The translations under genes and the position numbers were made by a program. From Chara braunii (taxonomy: Eukaryota; Streptophyta; Charophyceae; Charales; Characeae): 64,000 bases of DNA. Numbering within the stretch: position 1 is the stretch's first letter; each line of letters starts with the position of its first letter. The stretch spans positions 2,882,808-2,946,807 of the forward strand of contig BFEA01000124.1 of the NCBI GenBank assembly GCA_003427395.1, given 5' to 3'. Positions 51,741-62,617 of this stretch are shown in pieces. A model generated the notes under the pieces. That model had not been told where the DNA came from and searched no databases. It was given only the letters and a program-made list of their open reading frames with translations.

Positions 51741-51744
51741 TAAA

Positions 51745-52128
51745 TAGGCTTTGCTGGAGAAGGTGACAACAAAACAATGTCGAGGCCTGCCTGATTGGGC
51801 TCCGCTGGACAGCAACGAGCAACGCAATGAAAGGGTCCGTCTGAATGGGCCTGGCTGATCAGAAACCTGCAACTCAATGAAAAGGGCCCGCATGAATGGG
51901 CCTGGCTGAACAGCAACCAGTAACTCAATGAAAGGGCCCGCTTGAATTGGCCCGGCTGATCAGCAATCAACAACTCAAGGAAAAGGGCCCGCCTGAATTG
52001 GCCTAGCTGAACAACAACCAGCAACTCAATGAAAGGGCCCACCTGAATGGGGGCCAGCTGAACAGCAACCAGCAACTCAATAGAAGAGCCCGCCTGAATG
52101 GGCATGACTGAACAACAAATCAGCAACT
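51745..52128. repeat. Minisatellite, ~57-bp unit, about seven copies
   Basis: Units contain GCCTGAATGGGCCTGGCTGA, ACAGCAACCAGCAACTCAAT and GAAAGGGCCC, with substitutions between copies. The minus-strand frame over it is a repeat artefact. Confidence 0.92.
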
Positions 52129-52140
52129 CGATATCGTAAA

Positions 52141-52141
52141 T

Positions 52142-52186
<45 letters not shown>

Positions 52187-52235
52187 GACACGTGCTGGGA
52201 ATCGGGCCCAGTGTCCCATATGAAGACGTGTACAA
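52141..52235 (-). mobile_element. SINE1 copy, minus strand, truncated
   Basis: A ~40-nt poly-T run is followed by ACACGTGCTGGGAATCGGGC and CCAGTGTCCC, the SINE1 core. The CTCCATCTATTAG module is missing. Confidence 0.6.
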
Positions 52236-52384
52236 AACAATTTATGAACCAATTGAGGTACAAGGGTCATTTACTAGACTTCGGGATAGATGATGAGAAG
52301 ATTACGAATCTTTCTTTATGATCGCTAAACACCTCCTGAAATCCGCCGCAATTTTCAGAACACTCGAGTATCTAAGGGATTTCC

Positions 52385-52472
52385 AACAGATCATAACAAA
52401 GCTCACTAAAACTGGTTTATTCTCTATTTCCAATAGATCATAACAAAGCTCACTAAAACTGGCTTATTCTCT
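52385..52472. repeat. Perfect-type tandem duplication, 47-bp unit, two copies
   Basis: TTTCCAA(C/T)AGATCATAACA..GG(T/C)TTATTCTCT occurs twice in a row with two substitutions. Confidence 0.95.
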
Positions 52473-52479
52473 GACAAAC

Positions 52480-53280
52480 TCATCCAGGCCTCACACCCCC
52501 TATCTGCTAGGTTACAGAGCAACATGACTCACTCCAGCTCCGACCAGTGTTGTCATGTGTCAGCAACCCCCAGCTGACCCTTAGGATGCCCCCGCATAGC
52601 ATCCCCAGATCTCTCTACAAGGCCTCATGCCCTCACCTTCGGCAAGTTACAGGGCATCACCCAGGCTCCGGCCAGCATCGTTCTGGCATTGAACAGCCAC
52701 GAATCCTGAATATAACAGTCTAATTTCAGTGCAGCTTCATACAAACCACCAGTAGATCCTCAGAGCCCCTAGAGATTCTTCAAACTACTAGGAATAACAA
52801 GGGTGCTTGTTTTGAAAACTCAAGAAAGAATCAGGAAAAGTCCCAACAAAATACAAACAAAGGATATAGAAATCCCCCCCTGTCCCCCTCGTCCCCCTGC
52901 CCCTTCGCGGCCATCACAAAAAAGGACCGCCCCTGATCATGGACACTCCTCATCGGCCCCAACTTAGGACAGACCCGTTTCATCCCCTACTCCCAGAAAG
53001 GCATCCAGTTCCCACCCAAAGTATGCCTCTGCTAACCCCTTGCCCTTGTCTGCCACCACTGGGATATGATGCCGACCCGTACATCTCCTTCAGCCCCAGA
53101 ATAGACCATCCCCCAAAATCTGTCCCATCTCCCTTCAGGGCAATCACCTCCCTCCTTGTGAAGCCCTTGTAGAGTAGAGCTCTCCCCCTCATAACCAACC
53201 CACCACCCCACCTGAAATAATTTGTTTATGCTTAAACCACCAATACCTGGCCCAGCTATCGAGTCCGAGCCTCGGTCGAC
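52480..53280. other. No recognisable gene
   Basis: I see no recognisable coding family, element end or tandem array here. Confidence 0.35.
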
Positions 53281-53288
53281 CGGTACGT

Positions 53289-53849
53289 CATCCATCCATC
53301 CATCCATCCATCCATCCATCCATCCATCCATCGATCCATCGATCGATCCATCCATCCATCAATCCATCCATCAATCCATCCATCCATCCATCCATCCATC
53401 CATCCATCGATCCATCCATCCATCCATCCATCGATCCATCCATCGATCCATCGATCCATCGATCCATCGATCCTCATCCATCCATCCATCGATCCATCCA
53501 TCGATCCATCCATCGATCCATCCATCGATCCATCCATCGATCCATCGATCCATCCATCGATCCATCCATCCATCCATCCATCCATCCATCCATCCATCCA
53601 TCCATCCATCCATCCATGGAGGGATGGAGGGATGGAGGGATGGAGGGAGGGACGGACGGACGGATGGAGGGATGGACGGATGGAGGGATGGAGGGAGGGA
53701 GGGACGGATGGACGGACGGACGGATGGAGGGATGAAGGGATGGATGGATGGATGGATGGAGGGATGGAGGGATGGAGGGATGGAGGGATGGAGGGATGGA
53801 CGGACGGACGGACGGACGGACGGACGGACGGACGGACGGACAGATGGAC

Positions 53850-53882
<33 letters not shown>

Positions 53883-53890
53883 AATGGATG

Positions 53891-53937
<47 letters not shown>
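53289..53937. repeat. Compound (CATC)n - (GGAT/GGAC)n - (GATT)n array
   Basis: CATC repeats with CGAT variants run to about 53615. They switch at CCATGGAGG to GGAT/GGAC repeats until about 53890, then to (GATT)n. The first two blocks are near reverse complements, so the array can fold back. All frames across it are artefacts. Confidence 0.97.
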
Positions 53938-54049
53938 GGAAGGGCCGAAGGCTAAGCCTTACTTCGATAAATCGTGCCACTAGACTTCGTATTCTATCGG
54001 CTAGTGCTCTAGGTCCGATGACTCCAATCAGGAAGTCGTCCGTATAAAA
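53938..54049 (-). pseudogene. Nuclear copy of a group II intron maturase/RT fragment
   Basis: On the minus strand the frame reads [20 protein letters not shown], then [17 protein letters not shown]. YxDDFLIG is the catalytic box of organellar group II intron RTs, distinct from the LINE and LTR RTs here. It is joined directly to an atp6 fragment at 54043-54049 and cut by GATT repeats at the other end. Confidence 0.82.
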
Positions 54050-54195
54050 GTAAAAGTGACAAAGATGAAAGGAAAAAATCGTTGTTTAACTGCTGGTACA
54101 CCACTTATTTGTTCATTGACTAAGTTTAGAAAGAATTCATAAATCATTTCAACAAAAGATTGCCAAGCATTGGGTACTAAATGACCTCCATTCAT
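54043..54195 (-). pseudogene. atp6: Nuclear copy of mitochondrial ATP synthase subunit a fragment
   Basis: The minus-strand frame reads [40 protein letters not shown] and [10 protein letters not shown], characteristic of the N-terminal half of mitochondrial ATP6. It ends at TTTTATA, where the group II maturase fragment begins in another frame. The copy is free of stops and so fairly young. Confidence 0.88.
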
Positions 54196-54295
54196 GGTGA
54201 TTGATTGATTGATTGATTGATAGGATCGATAGATACATAGATAGGATAGATAAATAGATAGGTAGATAGATAGTTAGATAGATAGATAGATATGA
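54196..54295. repeat. (GATT)n and (GATA)n microsatellite
   Basis: GATTGATT resumes immediately right of the atp6 fragment and grades into GATA repeats. The same GATT unit ends the array on the left at 53937, so the mitochondrial mosaic interrupts a GATT tract. Confidence 0.93.
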
Positions 54296-54476
54296 CACAC
54301 GGGGATAGGGGCAGTCGCCGGTCAACCGACATCCACGTGGGCGGCCTTGTGCACAAGAGGTTCTGAATAGGAGGAGTTGTAAGGAAGAAGATAAAAAAAC
54401 GATTTTTTTTTATTTTTTTTTTTCTGTTTTTTTTGTCGCTTTTGCGCTCTGATATCCTTGTGAAGATATATACTCC

Positions 54477-54760
54477 TTTTTTTTTTTTTTTTTTTTTTAT
54501 AAGGCCCTTGTGCAAGGCCTCTATCCCAGTGGTGGCAGGAGAACCACTGGAATTGAGGCTTTGCCTGGTGGACCGCTCCATATATTAGTGGGGAGCATCA
54601 CCTGCTGGAAATCGGGTCCAGAGTCCCTCAAATACATCTTTTTCGCTGAGAACCAGGCTAAGATTCCTTTGGAAGTACATAGATAAAATGAGAAAACGAG
54701 AAAGTCATCCCTTTTGCTGGAAACCTGGTCCAGCGTCATGCTCCTCTCCTGCCGTGCGGC
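54477..54760 (-). mobile_element. SINE1 copy, minus strand
   Basis: Poly-T (54477-54499) precedes CTCCATATATTAGTGGGGAG, CACCTGCTGGAAATCGGGTC and, further on, a second CTGGAAACCTGGTCCAGCGT. The core motif is thus repeated inside the copy, as at 18991-19230. Confidence 0.7.
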
Positions 54761-54769
54761 CAGGCTTAG

Positions 54770-55825
54770 GAAAACGGAGGGAGCCACTAGGGAGCAATAG
54801 TGGGAGCCTCCTTCCATTTCCTTGCCTGGCCCCACTCTCTCACTGTGCTTTCATAATGCTTTCCTCGTATCTACTCTGGGAACTGGGCCCAACATTCTCT
54901 TTAAGGCTTCATTGTCGTTCCTACAAAATTTCTGGGAGATGCTCATTTTCACTGTAGATGGCGCCAGATGGATGAGCCAGGAAGTGCTTGGGTACTTAAG
55001 TAGTGTGAGGTGGTATTTCCTCCAGGGACAACGGGTGGGGGGGGAAGGGGTATGCAAATTCCTGGGCTGGTCGTAACGGGTCCCTAGGGTCAACCTTTGT
55101 CCACTCATGAAAATGCAGTTGATAGTCGCTTTCAATCTCTGCCTGTTTCCCCCTTTGGGGTCCCACCTCCTCCTCCTGTCGATGTTCCCATTGGTGTCCC
55201 GGTTGCCCATCTTCTGCCCAACTCTTCTTTGCCACCCATCCCTCCCTCTTTCCTCCCAACCAGTCCTCACAAAATTGAGAAATGACTCTATTGATATCGC
55301 CTCTGGTGTGTACTTGGTTCAACTTTGCCTTGGTCGCCCGCCACAGGGTCATAATCACATATTATACTAATAATCATAGTTGCTTTGTGACCTCCCCATC
55401 TTCCACCCTTGCTCCCTTAATTTCCAGAATGCACCTTTTCCACCATAGTACCCACAGGACGGCGCGTCTACCTAGGCGAAAGATGTTCTCTTCGAATGTA
55501 TTCCCTCGATTCTGGGGGTAATGTCCCAGAAGTATGGCTCTCAAGTCCCATGGCCATAATGAGCTCGGCACCATGTGCCGCCAAATCCTGCCCCCCACCA
55601 CCTCCATAGTAATACGGTCGCAGGGCACTGAAGGAAGATGTGTTTTATCATCGCGGAGCGCTTTCCGGGGTAGCACTGAAGGCATTTGTGGCATCATGGC
55701 AGTGCCCGCCCCTGTTGCTCAAATTATGTGTGCTCTATCAGCCAATCGTTGGTTGGTAGGCACTAGTGCACAATTTGCCACTGCAGGGCATAAATTTTTA
55801 TCGGCCTCTTTCCATTTTATTTATT
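54770..55825. other. No recognisable gene
   Basis: A weak GGAACTGGGCCCAACATTCT at ~54880 resembles the SINE1 core. Short frames on both strands have no recognisable family. Confidence 0.35.
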
Positions 55826-55829
55826 GTTT

Positions 55830-55905
55830 TTTTTGGGGGGGGGACAATGCGCCAATCTATTCGTGGGGAGCCGCACGTGCTGGGAACCGGGCCCAGCGTC
55901 CCATT
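55830..55905 (-). mobile_element. SINE1 copy, minus strand, short
   Basis: T-rich sequence precedes CAATCTATTCGTGGGGAGCC, then GCACGTGCTGGGAACCGGGC and CCAGCGTCCC. This is the SINE1 core module. Confidence 0.62.
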
Positions 55906-56490
55906 AGGAACATTTGGAGAACATATACAGAAAAACTCGAGATACCGGGGCCAATACCTAGCTTCTGCTAAAAATAGGATCATGAACAATTTCAAGCCTA
56001 TTAGACAAAAGACCTCATGAGATAGGCTGAAGTTCAGAAGAAGTCTGAAAAAGCTTGAAAAAATATGAGAGCAGAGGTTAAAAGCTAAACCCACCTACTA
56101 TCCAAAACTCCCCCCCTCAACAGACGAAACATCGGTCTAGGCTTTCAGTGTGACGCTCAACCTCATGCCCTGCGCTGCTTTCCGGTTGGAGTGTTTTGGT
56201 TTGTGGAAAGGGGCCCGGGAAAGTCAGCAACGATGGGGTGTGCCAAGGATTTTTGGAAAATTGAGTGCGGGGACACAGACATAATTGAAATCCCCCTTGT
56301 TCATCCGACTATAGCAAGAAGAAGGTTCGTCGCCGTGCGGGTTTTAAGGGAGAAAAAAGCGTGCGCGACACTCGAAGCTATGGGAAATTCAATCCAAAAA
56401 GTATTGTTGGACTTCCCAGTGAGCCGTCACTCTTCGTTTTGCGTGAAAGGGTGCGGGTACACACGTGGTATCCCGTTTTCGGATGAGATC

Positions 56491-56805
56491 TCATCGGCGC
56501 TTGTTACACAACTCTGAGTCCGACGTGGAGGGTCTCAATCGGGCAGCCTTCTCTTCGCGCTCGTCCTTGCCACGTGTACGATAGTGGAAACCCTTGGCCC
56601 GGTAACACTCAAAGTGATGACAATCGCTGCAATGAGGCTCCACTGCCGTCCACGGGACGACGATCAATTCGTTAAATGGCAGCAACGAATAGGGCGGAAA
56701 GTGTGTATCAATGATAACAAAACCCTCACCGACGAATCCAGAGCACCGAGTTTCAGGAGGAAAGTAGTAACGCCCTCCGATCTTGGCGACGACTTCTTGT
56801 ACGTC
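56491..56805 (-). CDS. LTR-embedded ORF of element B
   Basis: This open stretch of about 104 codons reads GGRYYFPPETRCSGFVGEGF, IIDTHFPPYSLLPFNELIVV, PWTAVEPHCSDCHHFECYRA and then a basic tail. The block GFV..TxFPPYsLLPFxxLxVVPWtAvxP matches the element A LTR ORF at 30127-30546. Cys and His spacing (HCSDCHHFEC) could bind metal. No ATG is seen at its start, so the start is uncertain. The function is unknown. Confidence 0.58.
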   Translation of the reverse strand, partial: DVQEVVAKIGGRYYFPPETRCSGFVGEGFVIIDTHFPPYSLLPFNELIVVPWTAVEPHCSDCHHFECYRAKGFHYRTRGKDEREEKAARLRPSTSDSELCNKRR

Positions 56806-57585
56806 TTACTCGCATACACGTATCCTTTCCTCGTTGTACGGGAAGGGGCACGGCAGGGGTACGGGAAGTTGGTGCCCGGTTGGGTTGGGGCCGTAAGTCC
56901 TCATGGCAGCAAAGGCAAGCTCAAAATAGATCTTAATCATTCATCATTCGTTTTACATTTCCAGCAACCGGATCATTCAATCGATCAGCCACTCGTCCTT
57001 GCAATCATGCTATAACATAATCTCTAATCACGACTCACTGCATGCATATACCGGAGTGAGAGAAGCAAAGTTGCCATCATTCATCCATTATGACATAACG
57101 TGATCGGAGGGGAGAGAGGGAGAGGGTATGGATGCGGGCCAGGAAGGAGGGACAAGTAGAAAGCAATCATAGAATGTCAGGCAATCTGGTCCAAGAATGT
57201 CCCGGCTTAAAAGCTGAGGGATCGAAACTCACACTTAAAGATACAAATTTTGGGACAAAAAGGGAAGAAAGCACTTCTGCCATACAATTCCACCATAGCC
57301 CCAAGCCATGCACTCGCTCACTTCCGACTCGAACGTCTCACTTGCACTGACGATCCCGACCGTCACGTGCCAATCCACCATAGTGATCGTCACTCCGCCG
57401 ACTTAGCCTCTGCACCGCTCTACTCGGATCCCATAGTCCGTCGGGCTATCCAGCATGCCGAGCGCCAAGACTACAGCCAGCTCGTCGGGACTTTTCCACT
57501 CGCACCTTCCTTCATGCCACCTAGCCACAGCTTCCCGGAAGCGGGCTAATGAGTCGAGACATTGATTTTCGGGAGCGCTTGCGAA

Positions 57586-57592
57586 ATTTATA
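57586..57592 (-). promoter_or_regulatory. TATA box of the element B LTR
   Basis: The minus strand reads GCTATAAATTTCGC, matching the element A LTRs over 12 of 13 bases. Confidence 0.65.
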
Positions 57593-58310
57593 GCTACGGA
57601 AAAGAAGATAGACGCTAGGAAGGGTTAGGACTGAGACAGGGAGGAGCAGGGAAAGGCTCAAGGATGCTTGTCTGGCGAAAGCCATGTCGATCCTTTGGAT
57701 CCCAGTTGTAGCCAATCAGAATCGTCGTGTATCAGGAATTTCCTTCTTACACAACACGTCTTCTTGGCTAGAGGGAGTGATAGGGGGTCCACAGGGTATT
57801 TCGGCGCGGGGATTAGAGCGTGAAGAAGAGGAGCGGGAAGAATAGCGCAAAACAGAACCAAGATTCAGACGATCAAGAAGGAGAGAAAAGGCGCTTAAGG
57901 CAAAGGAGAGATGGAAAACGGTTATAGAGAGATAATGGAGCGCGAGCACGAAAGGGAGAGTGTCGAGGGCAGCGTGGGAAGCGGGGAGGGGAAAGCTGGC
58001 GCGTCAAATGTGTGACGCTCAGGGGGTTCCAAAATTATGCGATCTTCTGATTGCATGCACGCAAGCCAATTTACATGTCGGAGGAGGGAGAAAGGGGGTG
58101 AAGGGATGAATGAGGAACCGAGCGTATCAGAACGGACAGGATTTCGTATCAACACTAGATCGGGCTGGAATCCATGTTGACGCCAACTTTTATTGCAGGA
58201 TCTTTACGATTCGTATTGGCTTGCAGATTTTCTACCATTCAGCCCTGTCATGTGCAACTCCTTGCTTCTTCGATTGGCGGAGGTCTTCCAGGTGACGCCA
58301 TCATGGCCCG

Positions 58311-58925
58311 TCAAATCTTGCCTGGTTCTGCTTCATCACTGGAAATCCGACCGGCGATAGTCGACGAGGAGAGGGTGGTGCAGTGGTCTAGGTCATTCAG
58401 CTGGGAGGGGAGGAAAGAAATCGGAGGCTTCGTCATCGAGATCGACAAAGTGGACGATTCGGTGCGCTCGAGGAAATCGATGGTCTGGTCGAGAGAGGGA
58501 GAGGAGATAGTCGGATATAGGGTCGGGACAGTCCGGAGGATATTATCACGTAGAGATTCATAGTCCTCTACCGCGGGAAAAGTTCCGGAGATGATGCAGT
58601 TCAACTCCATATGGTTGTATTGTCTCCATGTGATGTTGAAAAGAAGGATGTTGAGAGGGAAGGAGGGGGAGCGGTGTGAAAAGACTGTGCACAGGGGTCG
58701 CATAGCAAAGTGGTGGCAGAAGAGCTGGCTGTCGAATATGCGATAGGTTAGGGGGAATTCGATATGAGGAAGAGGAGAAAAGGAAAGATAATCAAGAGGG
58801 AGGCGGTAGATGGGACGAGGACGGAGCGTCCGTGTGGGGAGGAGGACAGGGACGAAGCGCGGAGGGGGAGGAGGAAGGAAATGGTGAGCGAGAGCGGCGG
58901 CGACAGTGGGAGAATTTTGCGCCAT
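58311..58925 (-). CDS. Accessory ORF 3 homologue in element B
   Basis: The 204-residue frame starts MAQNSPTVAAALAHHFLPP. It contains the block NHMELNCIISGTFPAVEDYE, then ILRTVPTLYPTISS, aligned with element A ORF 3 (27445-28038). A Pro/Arg-rich N-terminus and a position just before the LTR are also shared. There is no ATGA overlap with the upstream frame here. The function is unknown. Confidence 0.68.
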   Translation of the reverse strand: MAQNSPTVAAALAHHFLPPPPPRFVPVLLPTRTLRPRPIYRLPLDYLSFSPLPHIEFPLTYRIFDSQLFCHHFAMRPLCTVFSHRSPSFPLNILLFNITWRQYNHMELNCIISGTFPAVEDYESLRDNILRTVPTLYPTISSPSLDQTIDFLERTESSTLSISMTKPPISFLPSQLNDLDHCTTLSSSTIAGRISSDEAEPGKI

Positions 58926-58977
58926 CGTGACGGCTGGCGGCGTCGGAGGGGACTTCGGGGTTCAGGGCAGATCCTCC

Positions 58978-59224
58978 TCGTGCGGCAGGTGGGGCTCAGG
59001 CCGGAGGAGCCTCCTGGGGCTCGGGTGTTGATGCCTCCTCTTCTTCCTTTGTCGTTGATCGGGCTTCCGACTCTTCTTCCGCCGACAGCCCCACTGTCGG
59101 AGCTGATACCCTTACAAAGGTATCCGCTCATGAATTTTGTAATCGACACAATATCAACACCAACTGCCAGAACAGAGACAGCTAAAAACAGAAGTGAGGT
59201 AAATCCCTCGACCATTAGGATCAT
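58978..59224 (-). pseudogene. Remnant of acidic accessory ORF 2 in element B
   Basis: One minus frame reads LSAEEESEARSTTKEEEEAS, then TPEPQEAPPA and a stop. This matches the position and acidic character of the end of element A ORF 2. Only this end is visible, and the frame is broken upstream. Confidence 0.45.
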
Positions 59225-59229
59225 GAAAG

Positions 59230-59790
59230 TTTAGTAATCGCAAGGGCCAAAACACGGCACGCACAGACAAGAGTTAGGGGTTGAAGATTTTGAGTACTCG
59301 TCTGCATCGTCGCAGAACATACAAAGACGACGGAGGTTAATGGATTAAAAATTTGAATGACCGCGCTCGCCATTTCGACACACGCAGAGACTGCAAAATG
59401 ATTAGTAAATAAAACCTCCGACCACAAAAGTTGGAGGGTTAGTCAAAACGGAAAGGGGTCACGCGGGATGCAACGACGGTTTTTCTTAGTTAGTTAATGA
59501 CTGAGAGAGTATGACTGATTCGGCTCGAGTCCGCAGACGTCGAGTATGACGGGAAAGCAAGACGGCAAAACCACTCCCCGCAGACTAAAATATGGGTGGA
59601 AATTAATAAAGATCCCGGCCATGTGGCCGGGGCAACTAGAAAGGGGGGGCCTAGCCTGTTGTAATAGGCTGCGGTGGCCAACAGTGGTCTGGGTTTCCCC
59701 TACGATAGACTGCTGGTCTTATGTACTGGCTAGGCAAGACCCTATACTCTACTTAGGGCGAATTGGTTTATAATGAATATGAATTAGGAG
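59230..59790. other. No recognisable feature
   Basis: This region holds no coding frame of recognised family. It may include diverged upstream parts of element B. Confidence 0.3.
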
Positions 59791-59792
59791 CT

Positions 59793-60080
59793 AGCCCAGT
59801 AGGTATAGGTGTTGATTAGTGTGCAAGGGATCTTGGGATCAAATTTGACTTAACTCTGGGCTATTTCCTTTTGCTAGTTGTGGGGGGTGGGGCCTGCCTT
59901 TTCTGCCCGCCCTCAGAGCCTGGAGGCACGAAGTGTTGATTAGATCCCAAGCGAAACGCTTGAGCTTCCAGTCGCCTGGGCGGGATTCGAACCCGCGACC
60001 TCCGAATTAGGAGTTAGTAGGTTAGTTGAAATTTGAGCCTCCGCTATAAGGTGGGCCCGCCACTTGGCGAGCTAAGGTAG
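59793..60080. repeat. Two tRNA-like box pairs in opposite orientation
   Basis: On the plus strand GCTAGCCCAGTAGGTATAGG (59797) and GGGATCTTGGGATCAAATTT resemble degenerate A and B boxes. On the minus strand CCTTAGCTCGCCAAGTGGCG (about 60077) is followed ~80 nt on by GGTCGCGGGTTCGAATCCCG (about 59995), a very good B box with T-arm pairing. Spacing on the minus strand is too long for a plain tRNA, so tRNA-derived SINE heads are preferred. Confidence 0.5.
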
Positions 60081-60097
60081 TTAGAAGTTAGATCCTG

Positions 60098-60200
60098 TTT
60101 GATTTTTTTTCTTTTTTTTTCTTTTCTTTTTTTTTCTGCCTTTTCTTTTCGATTTTTCTTTTTCTTTTTCTTCTTTCATTTCTCGTTCAGTTTACTTTTC
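60098..60200. repeat. Pyrimidine-rich T tract
   Basis: TTTTCTTTT-type low complexity. No gene. Confidence 0.85.
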
Positions 60201-60707
60201 GTTTCTTTGAGAACTTACCTCGATTCTCGGTCACATTCATTCCCGAGAAAAAGAAACTCGATACCCCACCGCTGCGACAGTGCTTCGAGCGAAGCTACTC
60301 CGGATTGTACCTGGCTCCGCAATAACGTGAAGTTCTTGAGTTGAAGATCGGCATGCCTAGGCGACGTGGTGAGAACTAGGCGAAGGAGGAAATAAAGACA
60401 TAGTAGGAGAAGGCGGGAGAGAAAGTTGCGCAGGGAGGAGGGGCGAGCGAGCAAAGAAAATGGTCAGCGAGCGGGCGAGCGAAATAACGCATGAGAAGAA
60501 GACGGGAAGACGACGACGGGAGAAAGTTGACCCGAGTGCGCAGGGAAAGGATGACGCGCGGGCACAAGAAAGGGGAGGAATGCGCAAGTTCGAGGAGGGA
60601 ACTCGCAAAGAGATCAAAAACGGGAAAGGAAGAAGATAAAGTATCGGGCGATAGAGAAGAGGAACGCGCGAAGAAGGGAAGGTGGCTGCGCAGAAAAGAG
60701 GGAGGCG

Positions 60708-60750
60708 TGCGAAGGAAAAGAAGAAGAAGAAGAAGAAAAAGAAGAAGAAA

Positions 60751-60781
<31 letters not shown>

Positions 60782-60812
60782 AGAAGGGGGAGGAGGAGAA
60801 AGGAGAAGGTGG
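60708..60812. repeat. (GAA)n-type purine array
   Basis: AAGAAGAAG repeats with G-rich ends. The long frames over 60357-60913 on both strands are low complexity (poly-Arg/Lys or poly-Phe/Leu/Ser) and are not called as genes. Confidence 0.9.
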
Positions 60813-61004
60813 AGAGAACAACACTCACCTTCCTCGTAAGGTGGGATCGTCGTCCGCCCAACTTCATTGGAAAGCGTGTTTGCGCCTGTCATGCCCCGTA
60901 TGCTGCAGCGTGATGCAACGGGAAGCATCGAGTGACGACCGCGACGTCGACGAGGGAGTGAGAGAGAGAACAGGTAACTTGAAGTCCCCAATTTCGCGGC
61001 GGAG

Positions 61005-61545
61005 TACACGCTACATCCAACGATAGAGGAGCAATATCGAATGTATCTATCGCTAGAACATGGAAATATACACTCCACTTGCGCTCGTTCGCTGCCCCAC
61101 CTTCTCCCCAGTTCGCCCGCCGGATCGCCATGTGTGTGTGCGTGTGCGTGCGTGTGTGAGTGAGCGCTCGTGTGTTGCCATATCCGCTATACACAATTTC
61201 ACGAAGAAAAAAACATGGACTGTGCCACACTGTTTTCATCGGACTTTCACGGACTGTGTGTGTGTGCATGTGTGTGTGTATGTGTGTGTGTGTCCCCTAT
61301 CGCACAACAGGTCACATGATACATCCATCGATGGGATGAACAAAATCGGATGAATCTCCTACGGACCTCACGCTACATCCATCGATGGGATGAACAAAAT
61401 CGGATGATTCTACAACTAAAACATGGAAATATACATTGCCTCAATTGCTTCTTTGCGCGTGTGTTGCGACCGGCTCACACTATTCGCATCGATAGGATGA
61501 TCTGAACCGAATGAATCTACTTATAGAACAAGGAAACATACATTG
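61005..61545. repeat. Diverged tandem units with TAAAACATGGAAATATACA
   Basis: Units at about 61008-61075, 61319-61365, 61370-61438 and 61482-61543 share parts of CTACATCCATCGATGGGATG, CAAAATCGGATGAATCTAC and (T/A)A(G/A)AACATGGAAATATACA. TG-rich sequence separates them. The last motif also occurs inside the small MITEs at 32261-32642. Confidence 0.65.
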
Positions 61546-61798
61546 CCACACTCACGTGTGTGTGTATGCACGTATGTATATGTGTATGTGTGTGTATGTG
61601 CGTGCGTTAGGTGTGTGAGCTTGTATGCGAGTGTGTAAGGGAGGAGTAAAAGGGAGAAGTTGGAACTCACCTCGATGATGGATGAACCAGATAGATGAAT
61701 TAGGAACTGAAGCAACTTCCCCAAAACACAACGTCCCCTTTTTTTGACTGAATCGGACCGGAGAAACAAATTGTATACGTTCGCCATTTTTGTTTTAC

Positions 61799-61799
<1 letters not shown>

Positions 61800-61847
<48 letters not shown>

Positions 61848-61912
61848 GTGATTATTATTGCAGTTGTTGTTGTTATTATTATTAATATTAATATTATTAT
61901 TATTATTATTTA

Positions 61913-61945
<33 letters not shown>
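61800..61945. repeat. (ATT)n microsatellite
   Basis: ATT repeats with a short GTTGTTGTT interruption. Confidence 0.96.
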
Positions 61946-61959
61946 GATAATATGATCTC

Positions 61960-62495
61960 AGTCGTGAGTCCGACTGTGTAAATGAAGGGGGGGGGGTAGG
62001 AAGAGAAGCATCAATGAAGGAGCAGGAGCACAGACGTTAGAGAAGGGGCAAAGGTAAGTAGAGAGAAAAGGAAGAGAAAGAGAAAAGGAAGAAGAGGGGG
62101 TGCATGTTGATCTGGGGTGCATGTGGCATGTGTGTGTTGGGGAACGAGGTTGTGAGTGAGGCGAGAGACATACTTGGTGCTGGAAGCGTGCGACATTGGT
62201 CGCCATATGCTTGTACTTCGGGAATGTTGCTGATGTCATCTTTCGGCTTCATGGTATAGGCAAGATAGGATTTGTGACATGTAGTCTGGGCGCCGAGCAC
62301 CAGATAGGATATCAACTCTGGTTCTTCGTTGATGATGATGGGACTATTTCAGCATTGTCAAGTATGAACTCTTGGTGCGTTCTTATTCGGTGAATCTCGT
62401 GATACAGTTCTGTTGTTGGTTCAAAATCGAGACTACCTCGTCTCATATGTATGATGTTGATTGATTGCTGAGGTTCGCTATTAGTCATTACTATT
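61960..62495. other. No recognisable gene
   Basis: No recognised coding frame or element end. Confidence 0.3.
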
Positions 62496-62497
62496 AT

Positions 62498-62512
62498 TAT
62501 TTATTATTACTA

Positions 62513-62565
<53 letters not shown>

Positions 62566-62579
62566 ATATTATAATTATA

Positions 62580-62617
<38 letters not shown>

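Larger units (their letters stand above)
56149..58008 (-). repeat. LTR of element B, ~1.86 kb
   Basis: On the minus strand the LTR starts TTTGACGCGCC (58008) and ends GAGCGTCACA (56149). GCGTCACA also stands just before the start (58011-58018), as in element A. Matching blocks with the element A LTR are in the same order, but much sequence between them is diverged. Confidence 0.72.
56149..59224 (-). mobile_element. Element B: minus-strand relative of element A (3' LTR and accessory ORFs)
   Basis: The LTR (56149-58008) shares with element A the terminal CGTCACA, the ending ACTCCAAC.GG..GGGCATGAGGTTG, a GTGTGCCAAGGATTTTTGG block, the TATA sequence CTATAAATTTCG and an LTR ORF. Upstream on the minus strand are homologues of accessory ORF 3 and of the Glu-rich end of ORF 2. 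No gag, protease or integrase was found up to ~59800, so the copy is truncated. Confidence 0.8.

Noticed and set aside
53289-53615. CRISPR-like array
   Set aside because: The repeat is a simple tetranucleotide with no unique spacers, and the genome is eukaryotic.
53222-53980. Long frames of Ile-His-Pro-Ser or Gly-Trp-Met-Asp repeats
   Set aside because: They arise from the tetranucleotide array. The only real coding similarity is the organellar fragment beyond it.
58174-59234. Plus-strand ORFs over element B
   Set aside because: They are shadows of the minus-strand frame that aligns with element A ORF 3.
60357-60913. Arg/Lys-rich or Phe/Ser-rich proteins
   Set aside because: Low-complexity translations of a purine/pyrimidine tract.
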